This document shows, in pieces, positions 8,130 through 16,808 of a DNA stretch of 64,000 bases. The notes below the pieces were generated by a model. That model did no database searches. It saw nothing but the letters and a program-made list of their open reading frames with translations, and was not told where the DNA came from. The position numbers were made by a program, and so were the translations under genes. Origin of the DNA: Desulfarculus sp. (GTDB lineage Bacteria > Desulfobacterota > Desulfarculia > Desulfarculales > Desulfarculaceae); the NCBI GenBank assembly GCA_016218705.1, contig JACRDC010000075.1, positions 1 to 64,000 on the forward strand, in the 5' to 3' direction. How positions within the stretch are numbered: position 1 is the stretch's first letter; each line of letters opens with the position of its first letter.

Positions 8130-8950
8130 GCGTTCCTCTTTTTCCAGGCACTGGGCAACAGACGGGCCAGGCTGGCGGTGTCCATCAATGTGCGCACCCG
8201 CTCCACGCGCTGGCCGCGCACCTCGGCGCAGGCCAGGCCCACGCCGTCCGGGCACTGGGCCAGCACCCGGCCCCAGGGGTCCACGATCATGGCCTGGCCG
8301 TGGCTGGCCCGGCCGGGCGCGTGCTGGCCCCACTGGGCGGCGGCCAGCATATAGCACTGGTTCTCCAGGGCGCGGGCGCGCACCAACAGCTCCCAGTGGT
8401 CGCGGCCGGTGGCGGCGGTGAAGGCGCTGGGCGCCGCCAGCACCTCAGCCCCCTTGAGCCGCAGGCGGCGGTACAGCTCGGGGAAGCGCAGGTCAAAGCA
8501 GATGGACAGCCCCAGGCGCCCCAGGGGGGTGTGGGCCACCACCAGGCGCCGGCCCGGGCTGTAGTGGCGCGACTCGGTCAGCGCCTGCTGGCCGGGCAGG
8601 CCCAGGTCAAAGAGATGTATCTTCTGGTAATGGGCGCGCACGCGGCCCTGGTCATCCACCAGCAGCGAGGTGTTGTACAGCCGGTCCCCGGCCCCCCGCT
8701 GGGCAAAGGAGCCGCCCAATATCCACAGGCGGTGCTGGCGGGCCTGGCCGGCCAGGAAGGCCGCCGTGGGGCCGGCCAGGGGCTCGGGAGACGGCGGCGG
8801 CTGGCCCTCGGGCAACAAGAGGCCGAAATGCTCGGGCAGCACCGCCAGCCTGGCGCCCTGGCTTGCGGCCTGGGCCAGCAGGCCGGCGGCCTGCTCCAGG
8901 TTGGCCTGGGGCCGCGGCCCGGAGTTCATTTGCAGCACGGCGGCGATCAT
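8126..8950 (-). CDS. Carbon-nitrogen hydrolase (Nit/omega-amidase-like)
   Basis: About 274 aa from MIAAVLQMNSG (ATG 8950; an in-frame ATG at 8959 is also possible). Nitrilase-superfamily amidase with the catalytic triad Glu in LPEHFG, Lys in YQKIHLFD and Cys in SICFDLRFPELYR. The pattern fits the Nit1/Nit2 branch, which hydrolyses alpha-ketoglutaramate-like or deaminated-glutathione substrates. TGGTATAAT, a perfect extended -10, lies just before the start and belongs to the end of a hairpin repeat. Any transcript from it would have almost no leader. Confidence 0.88.
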   Translation of the reverse strand: MIAAVLQMNSGPRPQANLEQAAGLLAQAASQGARLAVLPEHFGLLLPEGQPPPSPEPLAGPTAAFLAGQARQHRLWILGGSFAQRGAGDRLYNTSLLVDDQGRVRAHYQKIHLFDLGLPGQQALTESRHYSPGRRLVVAHTPLGRLGLSICFDLRFPELYRRLRLKGAEVLAAPSAFTAATGRDHWELLVRARALENQCYMLAAAQWGQHAPGRASHGQAMIVDPWGRVLAQCPDGVGLACAEVRGQRVERVRTLMDTASLARLLPSAWKKRNA

Positions 8951-8960
8951 GAGAGGCATT

Positions 8961-9052
8961 ATACCAACAGGCCCGCCGGGCCAGCCATGGCTTTGATGGC
9001 GCGGCGGGCCCGCAAAGGGCTGGCCATGCCTTGTGGTCAACAGGCCCTTTTG
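8961..9052. repeat. Hairpin cluster, locus E, beginning with the ATACCAA end motif
   Basis: ATACCAA at 8961 is followed by a GGCCCGCCG/CGGCGGGCC stem (8970-8978 and 9002-9010) enclosing a GCCAT-ggctttg-ATGGC hairpin, then a GCAAAGGGC/GCCCTTTTGC hairpin (9012-9052, one bulge). The end motif and the CCATGGCTTTGATGG core resemble the element at 51854-52014, although the stems differ. It fills the gap between the divergent amidase and PilZ genes. Confidence 0.65.
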
Positions 9053-9101
9053 CTATATTAAAAGGCTAGGCACGCCAGCCAACCCATGCCCGAGGTAGCA
9101 C

Positions 9102-9485
9102 ATGGACGCCTCCAACCGCCGCCGCCGCACCCGCGTGAACTTCCGCACCAAGGTGGATGTACAGACCACCGGCGCGCGCCTGGTGGACGTGGAGAGCCGC
9201 GACCTGAGCCACAAGGGCCTGTACCTGGTGGGGGACCTGCCCCTCAAGGCCGGCCAGGGCTGCACCCTGACCGTGCACCTGGTGGGCGAGGACGAGAACG
9301 CGCCCGTGCTGCACATGGAGGGGCGCATCATCCGCGCGGACCGCCAGGGCACGGCCATTGACTTCGTCTCCATGGACGCCGAGACCTACATGCACCTGCG
9401 CAACCTGGTCATCTTCAACGCCCCCGACCCCGAGGCCGCCGAGCAGGAGTTCGCCACCCCCGCCTTCGAGATCACCGGCGAGTAG
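9102..9485 (+). CDS. PilZ domain protein (c-di-GMP receptor candidate)
   Basis: 127 aa, a single PilZ beta-barrel. The c-di-GMP motifs are both visible: an arginine box at residues 6-12 (RRRRTRVNFR, fitting RxxxR) and DLSHKGLYL near 34-42 (D/NxSxxG). Binding of cyclic di-GMP is therefore likely, with regulation of motility, exopolysaccharide or transcription as possible outputs. No GGDEF or EAL gene lies nearby, so the target is unknown. The acidic C-terminal tail is short. Confidence 0.88.
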   Translation: MDASNRRRRTRVNFRTKVDVQTTGARLVDVESRDLSHKGLYLVGDLPLKAGQGCTLTVHLVGEDENAPVLHMEGRIIRADRQGTAIDFVSMDAETYMHLRNLVIFNAPDPEAAEQEFATPAFEITGE

Positions 9486-9608
9486 GCCGCCCGGCGGCTG
9501 GGCCGCTTGACAAACCCGTGGCTTACGGGTATTGAATCCACCGCCCTTTGTGTCTCATTATCCCCCCATCCCCGGGAGGCCTGTTGGCCCCTGGAGGCAG
9601 GAGCAGCC

Positions 9609-10802
<1,194 letters not shown>

Positions 10803-10830
10803 CCCCGCGCCAAGACGAGAGAAGAGCAAG

Positions 10831-10866
10831 GCCCGGCCGCTCCGAGAGGGGCGGCCGGGTTTTTTG
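10831..10866 (+). terminator. Rho-independent terminator after the aminotransferase gene
   Basis: CCCGGCCGCTCC-gaga-GGGGCGGCCGGG forms a 12-bp stem with one T-G pair, followed by TTTTTT. It also lies before the convergent higA end. Confidence 0.92.
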
Positions 10867-10895
10867 TGGGGCCGGGGCAGGGGGAAAGAGAAGAA

Positions 10896-11210
10896 TCAGG
10901 GAAGGGTGGGGGACTGGCCCGGCGCGGGGTGACGCAGGGGCACGATGGCCTCGATATCCGGGCCGGCCTGCAAGGTGGCCAGGTCCAGTTGGTAGGCCTT
11001 TTGCAGGTTTAGCCACAGTTGCGGGCCGGTGCCGAACCAGCGGCCCAGGCGCAGGGCCGTGTCCGCCGAGATGGCGCGCTTGCCGGCCAGTATCTGGCTG
11101 ACCCGGTTGGCGGGCACGTGGATGGCCCGGGCCAATTGGGTGGCGCTGAGGCTCAGCTCGGCCAGTTCCTCGCCAAGAATCTCGCCTGGGTGTATGGGGG
11201 TGCGCGGCAT
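10896..11210 (-). CDS. higA: HigA-family antitoxin, no adjacent toxin
   Basis: 104 aa from MPRTPIHPGEILGEELAEL with GGGAG upstream. The helix-turn-helix region (SATQLARAIHVPANRVSQILAGKRAISADTALRLGRWFGT) and the following WLNLQKAYQLDLA are the HigA pattern of XRE-type antitoxins that bind their own operator and neutralise a RelE-like HigB. Normally higB lies just upstream on the same strand. The 300 bases upstream encode no RelE-like protein, so this is an orphan or solitary regulator. It stands next to the AT-rich TIR gene. Confidence 0.85.
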   Translation of the reverse strand: MPRTPIHPGEILGEELAELSLSATQLARAIHVPANRVSQILAGKRAISADTALRLGRWFGTGPQLWLNLQKAYQLDLATLQAGPDIEAIVPLRHPAPGQSPTLP

Positions 11211-11517
11211 GGGGTGCTCCCTCGCGTGACTGCCAATATGGTGGTGGCCCATGGGCGGGAAGTCAAGCGTACCATGGGGGATGAGGTTTTTGGCGCGGGC
11301 CGGACAGTGGGTGAGATGAAGAGAAGAGTTGGGGAAAGGATTATGGCTTGAAAAGGCCGACAATGCTAATGTAGATTACTCGTCGGGGGAGGCGTTAATC
11401 TGCCTACACCACTGGCCACGGGCTAAGGATTTTGAATAACCCAGGCAAGGCCGGTAGTTCATCTACGCTCAGCTACGGAATATGCAGACGTGATTACTAG
11501 CAAAATGGAGATAATAA
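11211..11517. other. Intergenic region between divergent higA and the TIR gene
   Basis: No ORF supported on either strand. The part near higA has the usual GC-rich composition; from about 11340 it turns AT-rich and continues so into the TIR gene, marking the edge of a probable insertion. No clear promoter hexamers or perfect inverted repeats were seen. Confidence 0.45.
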
Positions 11518-12576
11518 GTGTCAGAGGAACAAAACCCAACTATTACTCAGCGTGAAAGAAACCCGTTAATCTTTATCAGCCATGATACCAGGGACGCCGT
11601 TCTTGCTGAAGCTTTTAGTAAACTACTTAGTAGCGTAAGCGCTGGTGTTCTTAAATCATTTAGATCGTCAGACAAGAAAGGCACTCAAGGAATTGAGTAT
11701 GGTGTTGAGTGGTTCCCCGAGATAATGTCCAAGCTTGAAAAAGCCTCTGATGTTGTATGTCTACTTACGCCTAACAGTATCGGTCGTCCCTGGATATTGT
11801 ATGAAGCAGGTGTGGCAAAAGGCAAATTAAGTACGCCAGTGCATGGCATTGCACTAGGAATTACACTTGAGGAAGCAAGTAGTGGGCCTTTTGCCCAGTT
11901 TCAAAACTGTGATGATGATGATGAATCTATAACTTCACTTGTAATGCAACTCGTGGCCAGGATCCCTAACGCGGAGCCAGCTAGAGATATAGTACTTTCC
12001 CAAGTACAGTTGTTTAAAAAAAGTGTTGAATCTGCCCAAGCATCTTCAGATGTTCCTAAGACAAGGTCGCAGAAACAAATAGATAGCTCAGTTACCGCAA
12101 AACTATTTGAAGAGATTAAAGTAATGTTTCTCGATCTTCCTTCTAGGATTGAAGGTCGTATCAGTCAGTCAATTGATGCCCCAGATCGTTCAAGAAGAAT
12201 GCGGCGTTTTCATCCTACCATGCTGGAAGAAATGCTTCACATGGGCAAGATGGGAGACGAGCCATTTCTAGGATTAATGATTTTCTTAAGCACATTTAGA
12301 AATGAAGTGCCTTGGCTATATGAAATAGCTGTTCGGATTAATTTTGCGGCGGAGAACCGGGACTGGAAAATAGTTGCGCGACTGACAAATATGCTTAGAG
12401 CCAGCATAAGTATTGTTCGTAGTCCTTTTATGATGGAGATGTTTGATTCTAAGGAAACTTTTATGGTAGTTGAAGAACTGCCACATATCGTTCACGATTT
12501 TGTCAGAATGCAGATGAAAAAATATAAAAATACTTTGCCGGTGGTTGAATCGCCAAATTCGAACGAAAAAGGTTAG
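11518..12576 (+). CDS. Stand-alone TIR-domain protein, candidate NADase defence effector
   Basis: 352 aa from a GTG start (GGAG 7 bases upstream). Residues about 14-150 form a TIR domain: PLIFISHDTRDAVLAEAFSKLL is the first strand and helix, SDVVCLLTPNS the central strand, and GRPWILYEAGVAKGK carries the glutamate expected for NAD cleavage, followed by the FAQFQNCDDDDE loop. Residues 150-352 are helical, without membrane segments or a family I recognise, and may sense or oligomerise. TIR NADases deplete NAD during phage infection in several defence systems. No partner gene (Thoeris ThsA, STING, Argonaute) lies beside it. The gene is much richer in AT than its neighbours, so transfer is likely. 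Confidence 0.82.
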   Translation: MSEEQNPTITQRERNPLIFISHDTRDAVLAEAFSKLLSSVSAGVLKSFRSSDKKGTQGIEYGVEWFPEIMSKLEKASDVVCLLTPNSIGRPWILYEAGVAKGKLSTPVHGIALGITLEEASSGPFAQFQNCDDDDESITSLVMQLVARIPNAEPARDIVLSQVQLFKKSVESAQASSDVPKTRSQKQIDSSVTAKLFEEIKVMFLDLPSRIEGRISQSIDAPDRSRRMRRFHPTMLEEMLHMGKMGDEPFLGLMIFLSTFRNEVPWLYEIAVRINFAAENRDWKIVARLTNMLRASISIVRSPFMMEMFDSKETFMVVEELPHIVHDFVRMQMKKYKNTLPVVESPNSNEKG

Positions 12577-12591
12577 GAGCAGCGCGGGCGG

Positions 12592-12699
12592 CCCGGACAA
12601 CAACTCGTTGTTGTCCGGGTGCCGAAGGCACAAGAGGTCCTTCCCCAGCCAGATTACCATGGCTATCGAGGTTTTCGAGAGCCTCACAAAAGACCTCTT
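12592..12699. repeat. Hairpin cluster downstream of the TIR gene
   Basis: CCCGGACAACAA-ctcg-TTGTTGTCCGGG (12592-12619) is a perfect 12-bp stem with a tetraloop. It is followed by an 8-bp inverted repeat AAGAGGTC (12632-12639)/GACCTCTT (12692-12699) enclosing a shorter GAGG/CCTC pair. No U-tract follows the first stem, so a simple terminator is not obvious. It may be a further member of the hairpin-cluster family, but it shares no long module with the others. Confidence 0.5.
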
Positions 12700-12874
12700 C
12701 TCGCCACGCGACCCAGCCACAAATTGCCCCAGGCCACCCAAAGCCTGAACCAGCCCCGCCCCCTTTCCCCAACCTCTTTCTCTTCCCCCTTGCCCCTCGC
12801 CTCTCCAATCCCTATCTTCTGGCTAGGCCACCCGCCCCGGGTGGCGCTTCCGTGCTTCCACCCAGGAGGGCGCC

Positions 12875-13117
12875 ATGCCAAAGATACCGGCCATATGCAA
12901 CAAGTGCGGCGACGTCTGCCGTTCCAGCGTGTTCATCAGCGACGAGACCATCCACATCCACGGCGAGGATGCGGGGCCCTGCGCCTGCGGGGGCACCTAC
13001 CAGTTCCTGGACGGCACCTATGTGCACCTGGGCGGCCCCATCAACCTTTGCAACACCAGCCCCCAGGCCATCGCCCGCTTCAGGATGGCCGCGGCCCGGC
13101 TGGCCAGCCAGGTCTAA
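12875..13117 (+). CDS. Small zinc-ribbon-like protein of unknown function
   Basis: 80 aa, AGGAGG placed 7 bases before ATG. CNKCGDVC near the N terminus and CACGG at 37-41 suggest one treble or ribbon metal site made of two cysteine pairs. The rest is a compact beta-rich segment (GTYQFLDGTYVHLGGPINLCN) and a basic C-terminal helix. No family recognised. Real coding is supported by the strong Shine-Dalgarno and codon usage like the neighbours. Confidence 0.62.
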   Translation: MPKIPAICNKCGDVCRSSVFISDETIHIHGEDAGPCACGGTYQFLDGTYVHLGGPINLCNTSPQAIARFRMAAARLASQV

Positions 13118-13180
13118 GACTAAATCCATGTCAGGCGTCGAGCTTAGCCTGCGATTCAGGGCACAGGAGCGCCATATTTC

Positions 13181-13277
13181 CCCCTCTCCCCCATTCCCAT
13201 GGGGGAGAGGGCGGGGTGAGGGGGCTCTTGAGTCACCCCCCTCACCCTGACCCTCTCCCCCCAGTGGGGGGAGAGGG
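13181..13277. repeat. CCCTCTCCCC-type dispersed palindromic repeat
   Basis: Two back-to-back hairpins, CCCTCTCCCCC-attcccat-GGGGGAGAGGG and CCCTCTCCCCCC-agt-GGGGGGAGAGGG, are joined by a palindromic GGGGTGAGGGGG/CCCCCCTCACCC segment. This layout resembles REP/BIME-like intergenic repeats found in many bacteria. It lies in the gap between the zinc-ribbon gene and the OmpA-family gene. Confidence 0.72.
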
Positions 13278-13376
13278 AACAAAGCCAGCTTAAGCGATCA
13301 GTGTGATTTTAAATTGGAATATGATCTTCACGCGGCGCGGGCCATCCCCCGGGGACCGGCCCGCGCCCGCGCCTTC

Positions 13377-14387
13377 CTACTGCGCCACCAACTCCACGCG
13401 GCGGTTCTTGGCCCGGCCCTCCTCGGCCTGGTTGGTGGCCACCGGCGCCAGCGGCCCCACGCCCTTGGGGGTGAGCCGGGCGGCGGCGATGCCGTGGCGG
13501 CTGGCCAGGGCCTTGACCACGGCCTCGGCCCGGCGCTGGCTCAGGTCAAGGTTGTAGCCCAGGGCGCCCACGTTGTCGGTGTGCCCCACCAGATACACCT
13601 TGAGCGCCGGCTGGGCCTGCAAGAGCTTGGCGATTTCTTGCAGGGCCTCGGCTGACTCGGGCTTCACCTCGGCCTTGTCGTGGTCAAAGTAGATGCCATA
13701 CACCGCCACGCTGCCCTTTTGGGCGATGTCCTTGGCCATGGCTAAAGCGTCCACCTTGACCATGCCCGTGGCCATGGGCTTGGTCTCGATGATCTGCAAC
13801 AGGGTGACGGGGTGGTTGTAGGTCTCCTTGAAGTTGTTGATGCCGCAGACCGCCGTGTAGACCATGAGGTACACGTCGCCCTGGGGCCGGCTCAGCTTGG
13901 CGGTGAGGAACTGCTGGGCGCGGGGGAACTCCAGGGCATACTCGCTGACCTGGCCGCTGTTCCTCAGCCGGGCCTCCAGGGGGTAGAGATAGGCGGCCAG
14001 GCGCTGGCCGCACTGGTCATAGCCGCACTGATAGAGCACCTCAAAGCCCGCCTGGGTCAGGGCGTCTTGATAATTGCGCGCCACCTCCAGGCTGGAGCGC
14101 TCAGCGGGCGAGACATAGAGCAGGCGGGTGAGCTTGCCTTCCACTCGCTGGGTCTGGGCCACCACGGGCCCGCCCGTGGCCGGGTCCGAGGTCTGCGGTC
14201 CCAGGACCAGGGCCAGGGAGGTGAAGTCGCGGCCCTCAAAGCCGATGATGCTGGAGCCGGCGTAGCGCGAGACCAGGGGGTGGTCCTTGGCGCCGGCCAC
14301 GTCCTTGGCGCTGGCCGGTGGGCAGGGGGCCAGGGCGCAGACCAGGAGCACGAGGCCAGCCAGGGCCGGTATGAGGCGAGAGCGCAT
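13377..14387 (-). CDS. OmpA-family protein with DUF4892-like N-terminal region
   Basis: 336 aa from MRSRLIPALAGLVLLV (GGAGGGG upstream). A signal peptide (about 1-26, cleaving near PPASAKDV) directs export. Residues 30-215 resemble the DUF4892-type region, with an internal cysteine pair CGYDQCG. Residues 225-336 form an OmpA peptidoglycan-binding domain: YGIYFDHDKAEVKPESAEALQEIA and VYLVGHTDNVGALGYNLDLSQRRAEAV, with the diaminopimelate-binding Asp and Arg of the TDxxG...R pattern. It probably anchors an envelope component to the cell wall. Confidence 0.82.
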   Translation of the reverse strand: MRSRLIPALAGLVLLVCALAPCPPASAKDVAGAKDHPLVSRYAGSSIIGFEGRDFTSLALVLGPQTSDPATGGPVVAQTQRVEGKLTRLLYVSPAERSSLEVARNYQDALTQAGFEVLYQCGYDQCGQRLAAYLYPLEARLRNSGQVSEYALEFPRAQQFLTAKLSRPQGDVYLMVYTAVCGINNFKETYNHPVTLLQIIETKPMATGMVKVDALAMAKDIAQKGSVAVYGIYFDHDKAEVKPESAEALQEIAKLLQAQPALKVYLVGHTDNVGALGYNLDLSQRRAEAVVKALASRHGIAAARLTPKGVGPLAPVATNQAEEGRAKNRRVELVAQ

Positions 14388-14483
14388 AGTGTCCCCTCCA
14401 AGGTATTGCTGGGTTAAGGCCTGGTCACATGCTGCAAGCTGATTGTGCTCAATCAGGACAACCAGGCGCAATATAAAGCGTTA

Positions 14484-16604
14484 TCAGCCGGCCTCCACCA
14501 GGCCCAGGCGGCGGCCCCAGCGGCGGATGGTCTCGTCCTTGACGGCCCTGAGGCGGGGCTCGGCCATGTCTGGGTCGCTGGCCAGCCAGCCGGCGATGAT
14601 CTCCCTGAGGGGCGGCACCAGGGCGGCGTCGCGGGTCCAGCGGGCCACCTTGAAGGGCGGCAGGCCCGACTGGCGGGCGCCCAGGGCCTCGCCCGGGCCG
14701 CGCAGGTGCAGGTCGGCCTCGGCCACGGCCAGGCCGTCCTGGGTGGAGGCCAGCACCTTGAGGCGCTCGCTCGCCAAATCGCCGGGGTTGGGGCCGGCCA
14801 CCAGCAGGCAGGCGCCGGGCTCGCTGCCCCGGCCCACCCGGCCCCGCAGTTGGTGCAGTTGGCTCAGGCCGAAGCGCTCGGCGGCCAGGATGACCATCAG
14901 CGTGGCCTCGGGCACGTCCACGCCCACCTCCACCACCGTGGTGGCCACCAACAGGGGCGTGGCCCCGCTCTTGAAATCGTTGAGCGCGGCCTGCTGGGCC
15001 TCGGCGTCCATGCGCCCGTGAAGAAGCCCCACGCGTACCTGGGGGAAGTAGCCAGCCAGGCGGCCATGGGTCTGCACCACGTCCTGGGCCTCGATGGCCT
15101 CGGAGGCCTCCACCAGGGGGCAGATGACGTAGACCCGCTGGCCCTTGGCCAGGACCTGGCTGATGGCCTCCACGGCCTGGCGGCGCTGGTCGTAGGGCAC
15201 CACGGTGGTCGTCACCTTGGGCTGGCCGTGGGGGCGCTGGGGCAGGTCGCTGATCTCCAGGTGGCCGGCCAGGGCCAGGGCCAGGGTGCGGGGAATGGGC
15301 GTGGCCGTGAGCACCAGCAGGTGGGGCGCGGCCTGGGAGTTGCCCTTGGCCGCCAGCTTGAGGCGCTGGTGCACGCCGAAGCGCTGCTGCTCGTCAATAA
15401 TCACCAGGCCCAGGTCCTTGAAGCGCAGGGCCTCGCCCAACAGGGCGTGGGTGCCCACCACCAGGTCGGCCTCCTGGGCGGCGGCCTGGCGCACCTGGCG
15501 CTTGGCCGCGCCGTTCATGGAGCCCAGGGCCAGGGCCACCCTGACGCCCAGGGGTTTCAGATCGCGGCAGAGGTTGGCGTGGTGCTGCTGGGCCAGCACC
15601 TCGGTGGGGGCCATGAAGGCGGCCTGCACCCCCGCCTCGGCGGCCAGTAGGGCCGCGGCCACGGCCACCACGGTCTTGCCGGTGCCCACGTCGCCACAGA
15701 GCAGCCGGCCCATGGGGTGGCTTTGGCCCAGGTCGGCGCGGATGGCCGCGCACGCGGCCTGCTGGCCGGGGGTGAGCTTAAAGGCCAAGCCTTCCAGGTA
15801 CCTGCGCAGCAGATCGCCTGGCGGGGCCAGGGGGCGTCCGGGGGCGGCCTCCCGCTGGCGGCGCTTCAAGGCCAGGCCCAACTCGAAGTACAGCAGCTCG
15901 TTGACCGCCAAGCCCCTGAGCCAGGGGCCGCTGTCGGGGTCCAGGTCGTCGCCCTGGGCCTGGGGGCCGGGCTGGTGGGCGGCCAGGAGGGCCTGGCCCG
16001 CCGGCTGGGGGTACAGCTCGGGCGGCAGGAGCCCCCAGAGAAAGTCGGGCAGATGGGGCGCGGCCCGCTCCACCAGCTCCTGCATGATGCGTTGCAGCTT
16101 GGCCCCGGCCACGCCCTCCACCTCGGGGTAGATGGCCACCACGCGGCCCAGGGCGGGGTTGGCCTCGGCGTCGGCGGGGTCAAAGACCAGGGGGTGGGCC
16201 ATCAAGAGGCCGCCGGCCTTGTCTTTTTCCACCCCGCCCACCAGGATCAACTCGCGGCCTTTTACATAGGCCTCCATCTGGGCCTTGCGGAAGTTGAACC
16301 ACAGGCAGGTGATGCGGGCGCCGTGATCGGCCAGCACCAGGCGCCAAGTCTGGCGGCGCCGGCCCCAGGGGCCGCTGGCCAGCACCTTGCCTCGCACCAC
16401 CGCCCGCTGCCCCGGGGCCAGGGCGCGCATGGGGGTAAGGCTGCGGCGGTCCTCGTAGCGCAGGGGAAAGAAGAACAGGGCGTCGCCCCAGGTGCGCAGG
16501 CCGCGCTCGGCCAGGGCCTGGGCCGTGGCCGGACCCACGCCGGGCAGGGTGGAGAGGGATTGGGCCAGCTCGGGCAGGGGGAAGGGCGCGACGTAGGGTT
16601 CCAA
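14484..16604 (-). CDS. recG: ATP-dependent DNA helicase RecG
   Basis: About 706 aa. Start placed at a TTG (EPYVAPFPLPELAQ) because AAGGAG lies 6 bases upstream; the ORF-track start is another TTG 60 bases earlier without a site. RecG remodels stalled forks and branched DNA. The N-terminal helix-hairpin-helix-like LPGVGPATAQALAERG, the wedge OB fold, Walker A CGDVGTGKT, APTEVLAQQH, TATPIPRTLA, VATTVVEVGVDVPEA and QLRGRVGRG are all visible. The DExH box reads DEQQRFG, where DEQHRFG is usual for the family. Length is normal. Confidence 0.95.
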   Translation of the reverse strand: MEPYVAPFPLPELAQSLSTLPGVGPATAQALAERGLRTWGDALFFFPLRYEDRRSLTPMRALAPGQRAVVRGKVLASGPWGRRRQTWRLVLADHGARITCLWFNFRKAQMEAYVKGRELILVGGVEKDKAGGLLMAHPLVFDPADAEANPALGRVVAIYPEVEGVAGAKLQRIMQELVERAAPHLPDFLWGLLPPELYPQPAGQALLAAHQPGPQAQGDDLDPDSGPWLRGLAVNELLYFELGLALKRRQREAAPGRPLAPPGDLLRRYLEGLAFKLTPGQQAACAAIRADLGQSHPMGRLLCGDVGTGKTVVAVAAALLAAEAGVQAAFMAPTEVLAQQHHANLCRDLKPLGVRVALALGSMNGAAKRQVRQAAAQEADLVVGTHALLGEALRFKDLGLVIIDEQQRFGVHQRLKLAAKGNSQAAPHLLVLTATPIPRTLALALAGHLEISDLPQRPHGQPKVTTTVVPYDQRRQAVEAISQVLAKGQRVYVICPLVEASEAIEAQDVVQTHGRLAGYFPQVRVGLLHGRMDAEAQQAALNDFKSGATPLLVATTVVEVGVDVPEATLMVILAAERFGLSQLHQLRGRVGRGSEPGACLLVAGPNPGDLASERLKVLASTQDGLAVAEADLHLRGPGEALGARQSGLPPFKVARWTRDAALVPPLREIIAGWLASDPDMAEPRLRAVKDETIRRWGRRLGLVEAG

Positions 16605-16808
16605 GGCCTTCTCCTTTTTCACCCGTTCGTTTGAGTCATGCCCTGTTTTGGCCCCGGATGTCAACCCATGGCCCAGCCGGGCCGTCCAGAAAGGCGTGGA
16701 CCCGGCGGGGGTGATTTGCTATCAGATAGGATATGTCACAACACGGTCCCGCCGGCGGGGTATTAGGGCGGCTAACACCGGGCCAGAATTAGCCAGAGGG
16801 AGCGAGCC

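Noticed and set aside
11211-11363. HigB/RelE toxin fused or adjacent to higA
   Set aside because: The upstream in-frame residues show no RelE fold or motif and lack a start with a ribosome site.
14445-15650. Long plus-strand ORF of 401 codons opposite recG
   Set aside because: It is the antisense shadow of recG: low-complexity Gly/Ala/His/Gln translation, no ribosome site, and the minus strand encodes a complete helicase.
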